Assembly (NCBI GenBank): GCA_022661535.1 | Contig: JAKULF010000004.1 | Coordinates: forward strand, 1,302,001 to 1,366,000 | Direction: 5' to 3' | DNA: 64,000 bases | Source: Eutypa lata | Taxonomy: Eukaryota > Ascomycota > Sordariomycetes > Xylariales > Diatrypaceae | In this document: in pieces, positions 1 to 12,048 of the stretch | Position numbering within the stretch: the stretch's first letter is position 1 | How the letters are laid out: each line of letters starts with the position of its first letter | The notes under the pieces: model-generated | Seen by the model: only the letters and a program-made list of their open reading frames with translations | What the model was told of the DNA's origin: nothing | Database searches by the model: none | Made by a program: the position numbers and the translations under genes

Positions 1-660
1 TTTGGCTGGGGCTCCGGACAGCAAGATGGTAAGGGATTCATGATGATGAATAATCTCAAAAGAGTAGCAGTACCAAGTAAAATAAAAAAAGAGTCGTTCT
101 TTTCTGAAAACAATAATCCCTCTGGTATAGAGAAAAGCAGCGGGGATCCGTCGCTGCGGGAAACGCATGGCAGGAAACAAAAATTCATCAAGCGATTTGG
201 GGCCATCCAGATGCAAGTCGTGATAATAAAATCCCATTCAAATGCGCCAAGTCCGTACTGAGAGAAACCCAGGCAAGAAACCATAAGAGCGGAGACGTCG
301 TGAGATTCAGGTCGCCCCAGGGTCCATATTAGGTTAGGTAGGCACAGAAATTCGTGCCGAAGCTGAGAGAAACCATGGTATTATCGAAGAGTCGCAAACT
401 TGCAACTCTGCAAGAATCAGGGTCCACGACTCTAGATTAGTCAGGTCTATCCATTTGGTTTGGAAGAAACAAGAGAGTCCAGGGAAAAAAACCATGACGG
501 CTGTAGTAGAGGGCCCCAAATAAAAATCCAGTGGAATTAAAGTGAACAATCATCAAGCATCACAGGCAAGACGGGATCGTCTTTGCACATCATAGGCTCC
601 TCTGTCACGTAGGTGGTGGTGTGGCCAGCACAGGTGGTGGTGGTGGTGTTGTAGAGCGGC
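1..660. other. Spacer downstream of the RfeG-like gene
   Basis: No convincing coding frame is seen. The part next to the gene at 661 is probably its 3' untranslated region. It is rich in GTGGT repeats (about 610-650), which are not coding in any frame I could support. Confidence 0.5.
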
Positions 661-2058
661 TTATCGGCCGCTGCGGTGGCGATGTCCGTGTCTCGATTCG
701 GTGTGTCTGTCGACCCTGTCAACGCTATCCCGATCCCGTTCGCGGTGTGTATGTGTGCGTGATGATGATGATGTTCCACTAGGAGGCATTTGTGTGGTAG
801 TTGCCGTAGTTGGCGTGCGGGACGGGGCAGGGGTTGTCTCATACTGTGGCTCTTGGCTGTAGGATGTCGTGCCTGCTGCAGATCCTAGATGATTAGACTT
901 ACATCTCAGATTAAACACAAACTACCTGCGACCGGAAATGTACGCACCGCGACCGAAGAAGGCATCTTGCGGTTGAACTGGGTATTGAGAAGTAGTCGCT
1001 GAAGCGCCCTGTGGGTAGTAGCTGCTAGATCCCGACTGTGGGTATGCACTCGCCGGTGCAGGGGGTCCTGAAGTGGCATAAGCAGTCCTACTAGGAGCCA
1101 TGGTAGAAACGGGTACTCTAGGATCTCTCATGTCCCGCGAATCCCGGGATGATGAGAATTGATCTCCTGATACATATTGGTCTCCTCCTGGAGTAGTCCG
1201 GACATTGACATAATTTGCGCCAGTAATGTACGGGGGCTCCTGCTGGGCGGACAGACCTGTGGGATGTTGACCTGTATACGCAACATTTCCAGACTGCGGC
1301 ACTGCATACTGGGCAGATTGATTACTGTACCCTGGTTGACCAGCAAAGCCACCTTGCGGCGTGGGCTGCTGGGCGTAGTAGGCGGCGCTAGCGGCACCGT
1401 TGTAGCCTGGACTACCCGTCCCAGGGTATCTCGGACCATCACCATATGCGGGGTTATCTGAGAATCCGGGCTGTCCTGCTTCGGTCGGTCCATAGTACTG
1501 TCGGGATGAATGCGTCTCCGAGTTACGGTACTGGACTGTAGGGGAGTTAGAAGGTCTATATACGGCGTTCGAGTCTCTCGAGGCAATAATACCTCCACCG
1601 GTATTGCTCCGTGCGGATTGTTGCCGCCTCTCCTGCTCCCATCGCGCAGAGTCTGCCTTTAAATCATCAATCATGGCCTTAAGTACACCGTCCAGTTAGC
1701 GACGATAAACCCTCGAAGTTGGTCGGTCGGAGCGACATTAATGGCAATGTATTACGTACTGTTGTTAGATTCCGATAGGCGTTGATGAAGTAGCCCTGAA
1801 TCAGTTGGCCACTCTGAGGGTTCTGTGGAGAAGAGAAAGCGTCAGCGATGAGAAACGACCAATGCTAAAAGAAGAGCCCGACAGGAAGGGAAATCGTACC
1901 TCGTAGGTGCCGGGCCTAACAAGAGCATCGTTTCCAAGGTATCGACAAATATCGGCCGTGATAACTTCTCGGTCAATGCCGTCCCTTGGAACGAAATACT
2001 CATTTTGCCGACCCGCCGCTGGTAAGGGATTACCCGATGCTCCTGGTCTTCTCGACAT
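661..2058 (-). CDS. RfeG-like fungal putative transcription factor
   Basis: Spliced minus-strand gene. Exons read as 2058-1900, 1822-1760, 1677-948 and 884-661. The first three join in frame across GT-AG introns. The N-terminus (VPRDGIDREVITADICRYLG, then an AYRNLTT...IDDLKADSARWEQER segment) is a strongly conserved fungal module that I associate with proteins annotated as transcription factor RfeG; that name is from memory. The rest is Gln/Tyr/Pro/Gly-rich low complexity, like an activation or RNA-associated tail. The last exon is less certain. Splicing GTGCGT at 947 to TAG at 885 adds an Arg/His/Asp-rich C-terminus ending at 661, whereas reading through ends at a TAG at 922-924. Acting as a nuclear regulator is inference; no classical DNA-binding motif is visible. 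Confidence 0.72.
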
Positions 2059-3381
2059 ATTTGTTGTTTGTGTACGGGCGGAGGAAACGTCTAAATTGAC
2101 GATAATGGTATTAAAGAAGAAGGGGAAGGAGGAAAAAAAGAGAAATAAACAACTGTCGAGAGAGAGAGAGAGAGCGCAACGTGGAAAGACGGTTAAAGGG
2201 AGCGAACGAGAAGAACCGAAAAGTGAGAAGAGGGTGGGTGGTGGGGAGGAGAAAAGGCGCCGCTTTGGTGGGTCCCGGTCTTGGGCCTCTTTGGTAACTG
2301 GTTGATTGGGGTCCAGCGGTGCAACAAATGGAGTACAAGGTCCTGGTTAAGCTCTACCTGTTCATGTATGTATGCAGGTATGTAGGTAGGTAGGCAAATA
2401 GTGCAGTACACACTGTAGGTATGTAATAAGAGGCGGTTCCTTATCCCAGGATTGTTGAGTGAAGCGAAGCGAAGCTACAGTTGTATACCTAGATGTATGT
2501 AGTATAATATGTATGGTACAAGGCTTGCTTGCTCAATCAGGTGGCGGTAACGCAGGTTGGCTGACAAGGATGAGAACTGGCCTTCCAATGATTTTAGTGC
2601 TCTGACGGGTGGCAACCGACTATCCTTTTTTTTGTCCTTTTTTTCTTCTTTCCTTTCTCACTTCTCTTCTCTTGCGTGTAGGGCCACAGGACGGATTACA
2701 GGCAAATCAACCTGTCAACTGAGATACGCTATGGTACTGATAGTAACCTAAGCAGGGAAAAAGAGTGGCTATTGGGGGATTGGACCGCAGTCTGGTGGTG
2801 GTATTGGTAACGGTGGTGGTGTTGCCGCTGTTGGTAGTGGTGGGTGGTGGTTGTGTGTGGTATGTACGTAAGAATAGTAGATATTCGATACCAAGGCACA
2901 AGGGTGGGTGCATACACAGAACTAGACAGTACAGGAGGCAGGTATGTATGTACGTATGTACGCAAGGTACTAGAAAAGACGGACAGACGAACGAATAGGA
3001 GGCCAACAGAACGGTAAGAAAAGGGTTACCTCTGACTACTATCAGGTGAATTCAGAGATTTCGCCTTGGAAACTAGGAACCAATGGACTATAATTGTTCA
3101 CCGACACAGTGGAGCGAGAATGCCGTGCGATGTGAGTGTGCCTAGTTGCGTGGGAGCTTATGGTTGGCTGATGGAGGGGTATGTAGTGTACATTGGGTAT
3201 GTACCATAATGCGAAGAGAGGCAATATGCAATATGGACATGGACAGACGACGCCGGTCCCAGAAAATCAGTTAAGAGAGGCGAATATGCAAGATGCAAGC
3301 AAGATGCGACCTGACCTGGAATCGCACTGTACTGGACGTAGTTATGTAGCAAGCAGCAGGCATACGATGCCTTGGATGCGG

Positions 3382-3460
3382 TAAGCAAGCAAGCTGTGGC
3401 AAGCAAGCAGGCAAGCAGGCAAGCAGGCAGGCTGGCAGGCTGGCAGGCAAGCAAGCAAGC
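3382..3460. repeat. GCAAGCAGGC/GCTGGCAG tetranucleotide array
   Basis: An imperfect run of GCAA, GCAG and GCTG tetranucleotides, alternating GCAAGC and AGGC blocks. It lies in the spacer upstream of the RfeG-like gene. It produces Cys/Leu/Ala repeats in translation, so open frames across it are artefacts. Confidence 0.75.
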
Positions 3461-3860
3461 TCTATCTGTCTGAGATGAGGCAGAGAGAGCCTGCAGCATA
3501 AGCAGTACCTGCACGATGACTGGCCTCTGGAAAAAACCGAAAAATGCAGGTTGTGACTATTTCGGAAGAAAGTGGGTGTGACTTTAGGTGGTGAATGAGG
3601 CCCAATGACACCTGGTCTAGGCTCCAAGCAGCGGGCTGACTGGACGATCGCCGTTGGATTGGACAGGCGGACAAGTCCCGGGGGGTCGTTTGGATTCAGT
3701 AAAACAGCAGGTCGATCTTTTTAGTTTGGGTGGGTGGTTGTGGCTTATTAGATGACCTTAGCAGGCTTATTAGGTGCTATGCTGCTATGTTTGGCACACT
3801 GCCACAAGATTTAATTGGGTTAAAAACCTGTCTTATGCCTCTCTCACTAACTAACACCAG

Positions 3861-3892
3861 AACACACGCACACACGCACACACACACACACA
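3861..3892. repeat. CA microsatellite
   Basis: An (AC)n tract interrupted by two G residues, in non-coding DNA. Confidence 0.85.
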
Positions 3893-5304
3893 ATGTATTC
3901 TTCTTATTCACATGTGCTTTTTTGGACGATCCTCTCTTCAAGTGGCGTAGAAAGATGTTGGATGATGATGACAACAGAATTTAGCCACTCACAACACTAA
4001 AATAAATAATGCCAGGAAAATGTTGGCTGGGTGAGTTCGCATAAGAAAAAGATAATAGACTGTTAAGTCCCAAGAAGACTAATTAACCGAATTAAAAGGA
4101 TTCTCGTGATCTGACTGGATCGGACTCTTCTTCGGTGGGGTACGGGTATCGCCAAACCTACTTTTAGGGGTAGGCTAAAGTTCACATTTGACTCCCAAGT
4201 GGAATCAATCGGTGAACAAGATTTGGGGCTGGTGCTGGTTTGGTCTTGGCAGAAACCGCCTTCGCCGTGCTAAGACTGGGGGTAACCGGAAATAATCAGG
4301 AAAACAAACATAAAAGTTTGAAGCCTGATGGAAAGTGGGAATGGGGATGTCCCTATTATACAATACAAGTCCCTCGTCTCGAATCTTTTTGATATTGATG
4401 TTGATATTTGAATATATGGGCTTACAAATGAAAGATATTTAGAATAAGCAATGTTGCTTGGGGGGGGTAGGGAGAAAAGGAATCCAATTGCTTGCCGTAT
4501 TGCGTTGTGTGTATGCCCACCTTTGTTGGTACCCTACCCGGCAAGGACTTCCCTGACAAGAGGTCAGACAATGTCGATAGATGATAGTCAGTGGTGATAA
4601 TACCTATCTGTTTCTTATTACCATCACATTCAGTCTGACTGGCATGGCAGGCTGGATCGCGGCCTTTCATTTGTATCATCAAACCCGAAGTAGTGTCTAC
4701 GGTCACGAGCACGCTCCGAACCCACAAGACATATAGTGAACTCCTCCGACCGGCCGGCCTCCTCCGCTTAAAATGACTTAAGGTATCCACCACTATCGTC
4801 AATTGGATTGTGAGCGGGAAGAGAGGAAAGCGGACCAGACCAGACCAGACCAAACCAGACATTCCCACCAACGTGTTTCCAAACGGATTACGTAGGAGTT
4901 TTCGGTGGTACTATGGCGGTTGTGGAGAGTGAGAGCTCTAGTTAGCAAGCAGGCTGAGGATTCCTCTTTTTGACTGTTGGGTATCAATGCAGCCTGAGCC
5001 TAAAAAATGCTGCCACTCGGTGCCTAATAGAGTCTTGTCCCAGCCAATCAATTCTTAGCTGAGGTCCGCCTCTGTGACCTCATGGTCGAACGTGAGTGAG
5101 CAGCCCAGGAAAGGGCCAATTTCAAATCGCCCGAGAGTATAGTCATTGGAGAGCCCAAATTGTCACTATAAATGTGCACAAGACGGGGAGCACGGAAAAT
5201 AATCCCTCTAACCATCCTAAAACGTCGCGTACTCGGCGGCAAATAAGGATAGGATGGGCTGCAGATAGGAGCCGCGCCTTATTCCCCGAAGCTTTCGCAG
5301 GTGC

Positions 5305-5523
5305 CTAAGGAGTATGAACGTTCAGCCCTGAAGAGATCTTCTCAATCTCGCTATGCATACCATGCTCTCTCCCTGAAGACTTCAAATTCCAGTAATCTGT
5401 AGGAACCCGGGAGGATCCCGTGAGCATACATTTGATGATACCCTCGGTAGCTAGGTCGTGTTGCAATCCACCGTTGCTGCATAGACAAACAATGACGTAG
5501 ACCAGTAATAACCAACGCCGCAC
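5305..5523 (-). CDS. Possible small secreted protein (weak)
   Basis: A 72-codon frame whose first 20 residues are a good hydrophobic leader (RRWLLLVYVIVCLCS), followed by a polar stretch with one more cysteine. I do not recognise it. There is no neighbouring context, splice evidence or codon bias to separate it from a chance frame. It could be a small secreted protein or the remnant of a membrane protein. Confidence 0.18.
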   Translation of the reverse strand: MRRWLLLVYVIVCLCSNGGLQHDLATEGIIKCMLTGSSRVPTDYWNLKSSGREHGMHSEIEKISSGLNVHTP

Positions 5524-5907
5524 GACTGTAATGTCGGCAACCCGGCGGCTACATCTGATCCGCGAAATTCATCTACATGCCAGGTCTGCTCTGCTGCTTG
5601 GCATGCTTTGCCGACCAACAGTTCTAAGCTGACGGCATTGAAACTTGATGGCTTTGATTACCACAACATAAATCCGATGCAGAAGCCGTAGTCACTTACA
5701 TAAGGCTACCACGTATCAATCTCAATCAGTCCCAGTGGGCGCCATAAAGGGATATCTACTGCATCTTGAGAAAGCTTGCGTAATGGTACTGTGTGTCTGT
5801 GTTTAGGATGATATAAGACGGAACCAACCATGCATGTTCGGCTTGCATGATAGGACGGACTCCCAGGGATTTGTGCTGCATTTCGTTTAGTTAGATTGGC
5901 ACCGAAT

Positions 5908-7905
5908 TCATGAGAATTTCAGTTTGCTTTGGCCATGCTCGACTTTACCGAGGCCTTTCGATGCCTTCTTAGATGAAGAGGGTGCACGCGCCCCTTTCTG
6001 ATTGTGAGAGCCGGTGCTTTGGCTGGCAAATCCCGGCTTGCCACGTTCCTGGTCGTGAAGGTCCTTGGCTAAGTGCCAGTCTTGGTGGTTCTGTAATGCC
6101 TCGGGGCTTTCGAGCCTTGTACTGCAGCGCGGACATGCATAATCTTCGATTGATGCCCGACGAACCCCAGATCTATCCACTGGGATCCCCGGCGTATTGT
6201 CCGTGACGGTGTCCTCTGGGGCCGAGTACTGAGATTCTTCGTCGAGATCGCCACTTAAGGTCTCTTTCTTGAGAAAGAAGCTCTGGATATCGGGCTTATC
6301 AACGCGTCTCTTCTTTTCCGGGCGTTCCATTGCAGATGATTGCGATGCATCTTTCCGTGAATTGGGTTTGGTCCCCTGCAGATCACCCCCTTTTACTAGA
6401 AATGCGCCAATGCCCATATTTCCCGTGATGCCGTCTTCGAATCCGCTAACACTCAAACTAAGGTTGATGCAGGGCCAAACTCTCCCCTCTTGGATTATTT
6501 GACCAAGGAGGTTTTTAGCGAGATTAAATAGGATAGCTTCATCAAGAACTTTGCCCTGCGGGATGCTACCAGACCGTGAACGTGTCTGTGTACCATGCCG
6601 GTGATGCAGATTCATCGTTTTTGGTCGACGTTTGTTCTCAAGGACACCCTCTTCCACCAATCGGGAGAATATATCGGCTACAAAAATCCGCAGCCACTTA
6701 ATAGCTTGGTCTAGATTGTTGATAACTGGCTTAAATGACTTTGCAGAGAGCATCGACTTGATCTGTGTTCGTGAGTTCACCTCGCTTGAGTCAATACCCC
6801 GGATTGTGTTATAGAGCCATGTTCCCGTATCATCCCCTAGTTTAAGCTTCATCTGCTCTATGGGTACCGGGAGTAACTCCTTAATAGTCTCTGTGTGGAA
6901 CGTGGACACGACTTGGTCACCAAGCTTCCCCCCTAAATTCCGGATTTTGGTGAATTTCATGTCGGAGAGGAAGTGCTGTACGGCACGATTCCGTATTACG
7001 GTTTGCTGATTGGGTTTCTTGTAACCACTACCTAACTTGCTGAGCATCTTGTTACGTGCTATACCTGCCGAGCAAGTATAGCCTAGACTTCGATGGATCT
7101 CGGCTCGTATATTTCGAACGATCTCTGATCCAACGAGAATAGCCACGTCATCCCAGTCAGGGTCATCTGCCTCGGCATCTGTATTGTCAAGATCAACAAG
7201 CGCATCGGCTTGCCAGTCAAGAGCGGTCACGGGAGGCAGCGGCAGCTTTTCTGCGGGGTCATTGTAGGGTGGAGGGTTTGTGAGTTCCGGGAACCGCTTT
7301 AGTAAAATAGAGTGGACTTGGGCGGACAAATCGATGAAAACTTCATCAATGCTTGCTTTCTCAACCTTTTGCTGATTTGGAGGCAAACACTCCTTGATCA
7401 ACGCAAGAATCTTCCTCGACTGAAGGCGATAAGGATCTAGAGAGACCTTGTGGGTCCCTATGTGAGATGCCGCATCGTCGTGATAAGCCCATCTCTCATC
7501 ACCCTCTTTCCATGTTGCAACGTGTTGTGCAATGAGCTGGGGGCAGAGCTTCTTTGCTTCAGTCACAGTGCAATGCCGGCCGATGCCAAATTCACGGGCT
7601 GGGTAGTTGATAGCAATCAGCCCTTGCCTAAGAGAAGTGAGCCAATGGAGATCAAGGGTTTCCAATTAATTTGTATAGGGTTGGTACCATTGCTGGACAG
7701 CTAGAGGCTGGTCTTCGGGGGTTCCCAAGCGCACCATTTCGCATTGGGCATAGAAGGCATCAAGATCAACATGACCTATGACCCTGAGTGGTGAAGATAT
7801 CGAGTAAGACGATAAGAGACTGAGTTGTTTATAAGTGAACTGTGATCTCCGTCCACCATAACCAGATGCAGGCGACGACATCTGGAAGGCGGGAGGCGAA
7901 GACAT
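5908..7905 (-). CDS. RAD30: DNA polymerase eta (Y-family translesion polymerase)
   Basis: Two exons, 7905-7688 and 7627-5908, joined in phase 2 across a 60-bp intron. They give 645 aa, the usual fungal length. The junction restores the family block QQWQGLIAINYPAREFG. Catalytic metal ligands are visible: Asp47 in GHVDLDAFY and Asp167-Glu168 in ASIDEVFIDL. Thumb, finger and little-finger regions follow to about residue 430. A UBZ ubiquitin-binding finger lies near 571-597 (Cys571, Cys574, His587, His591). The extreme C-terminus QSKLKFS and an internal IQSFFLKK resemble PCNA-interaction boxes. The enzyme bypasses UV photoproducts such as thymine dimers at stalled forks in the nucleus and is recruited by ubiquitinated PCNA. 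The start is the first ATG before the conserved FTYKQLS segment. No damage is seen. Confidence 0.95.
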
Positions 7906-10900
7906 GGTTGGCTATGGTTAACTAGTAAGACTTCTCATGCAGTCTCTCACTATGTTGTCGTCGCGTCTAACAAATACGCTGGACCGGTCATAGATCATGA
8001 ACCTATTGTTCAAGACGTTTCTTTCATCTGCTCCAGACTAGTCGGCTTGGCAATTCCGTTCTTCTAGAGCTATGCATATTCCGAAGTAAGATTAAGGATA
8101 CCTCTAGCAAAAGTCGGCCTAAGATATTGTGAAAAAGAAGATCTGAACTGGTATAAGCTTGAATCCCCCAGAAGGATGTCGGGTGATCGGCTAGAATGTA
8201 GATAGGTGGTAGGTTCCGTGAGAAATCCGGGGAAGTGAGTTTGTTCGTTTGTTCGTTTGTTTAACTTCGAGGTTGACAGCAATGACTAGCCTCTAGAGTA
8301 GGATACTAGTAGTAGAACAGTGGGGGCGAACTATTGAATTGCATACCCGCATTTATTGCATCCATTAGCAATTGCATTCTTAAACGCATGAACCGGATTC
8401 ATTTCTAAACACACGTGCCTCACTGCGGATTTGCTGAATTGGACGACGACTAGAGCTCTAGAGTACTCCTTGGGAGTATATGGTTTGGAGTTCGTGGTAT
8501 AATCAGCTACTATTTTATACCAGTAATATGCTCTAGTTCTTTGCATAGAAGCTATTTGATCTGTCGCCCTGTTCTTACGGCCCCTCCTCCAACTACTTTG
8601 ATTAAGTAAGTACCTAAAACGCCAGTCAGATCAGGAATATTGAAGGCTCACTGGTTTCCTTAGCAATTTTATATTCTTATTAAATCTCAGTCCTCTTCAT
8701 TCATGGTTGCGACTTGTTGTAAGCAGCCGTACTTCCTTATATAAAACGAAGGGAATAAATAAGGTGCCCGGTGTCAAGAGGACAGAGGGGTTATGTAACT
8801 TACCTACCTACCTACATACGTACGTCTGCTCACATCATCCATCACCCGCAGCGCGCTATACATGTGCTGTGCATACGACGCATACGGTATGTGATCTACA
8901 CGGGATAACCCCCACTACATGCTCTTGGACGCCTTCGTTGGTCTGCCGTCTTGCTGTCTTCAGACAAGGACGCCGCTTCCTCCTGCGTCATCTAACGATA
9001 CATGTGCATACCCGGTGTGATGGTGGTCGCATAAGGGTACAATTGGTACGCGGGATACCCGCGATTTTTATTGAATTCAACCCCTTTTTGGCACTGAGTA
9101 CATGCTACCTTGAGGAGGTTCCCTTCAACCTTATATTTGCGCCGCACTTGTGCTAGTCTGCTTACGGCGGTCCCGGTGATTTCCTACGGTTCAAACCACG
9201 CGAGTAGAGAGGAGAAAAGAAAAGAAAGGGGTTCCATCACCTTTACATAGATCACCAAGCTGGGCTGTATAACAATTGCTGGCTGGCGTGACTTGAGATC
9301 AGAATTGCGGACATCGTGCGCGGACAGTGCAGCTACGTAGGACACCTCAAGTACCACCCAGGCGACGCTGTGGTACCAGGCATCTGAAGATACCGAGATC
9401 TGGTTGGTGGCCTATCCGCGAAAGGTTGCGGTCTTAATATAAGCAAGGCTATGAGGAGGTGCAGGGATAGGACGCAAATTACCACCCGGTCTTCGAACTT
9501 CATGTGCAGAACTCATAGAATACAGCGGCTCAGCCTGGTAACCGGTGGACTGGAACTGACTGGCTATGTTACCGTTGAGAACACACATGGCAGGCTCAAT
9601 GGTCCTAATGCTCCTGAAGTCTTTCTGAATGAACCGTCCACCTGTAGGTGGAGAAGTAGGAAGGCAGGCTGTATTGTAATAGTGAATAAGCCCATATATG
9701 GCACCATTCACTTCAAGGTATCCGCGCTAGCAGCAGCACACCAGCCATATCTTCGTACAGCAAACGGATGTCACCTACGCAACTGGGACTCATAATAGCG
9801 GTAACGTAGGACTTGTTGATTTCCGGACATTCTGCGTATTCTAATCTAAGTATGTGTACGCCTCGAGCGAGACTGGTCACCATGCCATTCGGTCTCGTCG
9901 GCCTGGTACCCCTGAGGGCTGGAAATTACTCACTGCCGCCAATGTCTGAAAGGGTGTCGCTGAGGGCTGGTCCCTATCATTCATAAGTTTGTAATAACCA
10001 AGAGTAATACGTAGCACCAAGTCGGAGATAGTGGCTTAGAAACGGGTACGGAAGCCTTGTCTTGGTTGATGGGGATAATTCGGGTCCGAATGTTGATGGG
10101 CCAAAAATATGCATCCATAAGGCTTAGGACAAGCCACAGGGCTGATCAGTGGGCAAGCAACACCAAGCCTTATCAACACTTCTTAGTTAGATCTTCAAGT
10201 CGACCTTCCTTTTCGCATCCTCGGAAGTTTGCCATCAGTCATCATTGCTTGTGCAACCTTCCTTGCCTCAAAATCTGGGCCAACTCGCGTGGCAAGGTAT
10301 AATATCCTCGTTGATTTTATGGTATCAAAGAGAGACTATGTACCACATCCCAACTATTGTGGAGTTGGCTAGATACTGGCCCTGATGATCAACTATCACG
10401 ACACCCTTACTTTTTTCGGACGCGTCTACCACAGCATCGGGAGCAAGTACTTGGCATGCCTAAGTAGGATAACACCCGTCTAAGCATGCATAGGGCTGTA
10501 CATTCACAGGGCTGGACACGCGAATATCGGCAAGTACCGAACCTAGCTCTCCTTTTCGGAACTGTTCCGATTCGAGTCCATCTTGAATAGCTGAAGACTA
10601 GGTCGACCCAACTATACATTGATGACGCTAGATGAAAAGAGTTGATCCTCCGGCGGCTCGAGGATGAAGTAGGTAGGTGGAGAAAGTACAATGGCATTTG
10701 ACATACAAGTTGCACTTTTAGATATATCCCATTAGAAGGTTCTAGGACAACTAGGACCATCAGATGATTGCCTTCTCGGGGCTATAATGTGCTGTGCCGT
10801 AGTTTCTAGGTTATATTACACTTCGTGCTCCGCTTCTCGGGCTTGGGATTTCTTCTAAGACACATAGAGCCGTCGATTTTAAGAAGGATGGGCGGGTCTC

Positions 10901-11799
10901 GGGGGTCAATTACAGATCATGGCCGGGGCCAAGTTTTGGTGGTTGCCTTCTTGTTGCCTCGCCCCTGGCCGAGCTGCTTCACTAAGACATGTGTGGGCCA
11001 GGAAGACCTGCATTTTGCGAGAGTAGATGGGCATACTCCACAGCAACTATGAGACCTGGCGCTTCAGGGCCATATCAGACACTTACATAATGATGATAAA
11101 ACAGTACAAGCGGCGATTAGTAAAGTGGGAATAGAGAGCCTCAAAAAGAACCTTGCAGCTGCTCTTCTCAGCCACTTTATATATCAACTGTCCTTAGGAC
11201 TTCCGACCACTTGCTGATCCTCAACAAGATTACCGGCGAAGGATTTCAGCCCTCGCTCAAACATTTGCAATCCCTTCATCCGATGCCCTAGCATATTTCG
11301 AGAATCGGTCAATGGCAGGGATACCACCTGTTGCGCTTCCATGATGACAATGCCACGGGCTTATAGCGTTACTTCTCGGTGTGAAGGAAGAGGAATGTGC
11401 AACGTCTATATCAAAATAGCAGGTAGGATGGCGACAGTACAAACATCGCCCCCCATCGTCCACAATATCTTGCTAGACGACGAAGACAGAAACCGTACGA
11501 GTGATAATCGGGGCTCTGTGGGCTTTAGAACTCCTTGACTTGTGCTTTGATGACTATGGAAGTGCACCTTGAAGGAAGAGAAGGTCGGGTGGATACGTCT
11601 TTCATGAAGAGGACAGGACTTACCTGGTTGTATAAGAGCTTAGCAAGTCCTCAAGCTAAAGATCGAGAATAGAGTCAAACATTGACGACATAGCAAGTTT
11701 GATCCAAGTTCATTCGAAGACTCTGCTCCGAAACCAATCCGTTTGGTATTATATCATATTCAAGCACTCAGTTGACTTTGTCCTTCGCTTGTCATTACA
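7906..11799. other. 3.9 kb spacer without a supportable gene
   Basis: Holds the probable divergent promoter of RAD30 and then a long stretch with only short frames that lack codon bias. CTGAGGGCTGG occurs twice (near 9911 and 9960). No terminal repeats, transposase or reverse transcriptase motifs could be read. It may be old, mutated mobile DNA, but I see nothing decisive. Confidence 0.4.
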
Positions 11800-12048
11800 A
11801 TGTGAGTACCTTGAATCACCTGCACTTGCTTTCCCCTTCTTTAACACCCCATTAGGGCCGACACATCGCCGAGCACCCCGCCAGAGGACAACAGTGTCCG
11901 GGCCGATCGTGGCACCAACGAGACAGATGAGAAATACCACTGCTGCGAATGCGAAGAGGAAAACAAGTTCGTCTACAACGATGACGATTCGAAGACCGAC
12001 TGTCCTGAGTGCTTTCATAGAAACGACGGTTGCTGTGATAAAGCCTAA
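11800..12048 (+). CDS. Small cysteine-rich zinc-ribbon-like protein (split start codon)
   Basis: Read as a 64-aa protein from two pieces. A and T of the start codon are at 11800-11801. A 54-bp intron follows (GTGAGT donor at 11802, TTTAAC branch-like site, TTAG acceptor ending 11855). The G of ATG is then 11856, and the frame is open to TAA at 12046-12048. The first 28 residues are acidic and polar (MADTSPSTPPEDN...). The second half is Cys-rich: Cys30, 31 and 33 (HCCEC), Cys50 and 53 with His55 (DCPECFH), and Cys60-61. The CCxC...CPxCxH layout resembles small fungal zinc-ribbon proteins of unknown function and the 66-aa protein at 18901-19155. No signal peptide, so probably intracellular. 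Metal binding is inference. An overlapping hydrophobic frame on the minus strand (12096-11749) is the alternative reading. Confidence 0.6.

Larger units (their letters stand above)
2059..5907. other. 3.8 kb spacer with simple repeats
   Basis: Probably contains the promoter and long 5' leader of the RfeG-like gene (pyrimidine/purine tracts at 2100-2300 and 2625-2660) and the downstream flank of RAD30. Several tetranucleotide and dinucleotide repeats are present. No gene can be supported except a weak small frame at 5305-5523. Confidence 0.5.

Noticed and set aside
8707..9156. 149-codon plus-strand frame
   Set aside because: No codon bias, domain or splice context. It crosses CTAC repeats and has a random composition.
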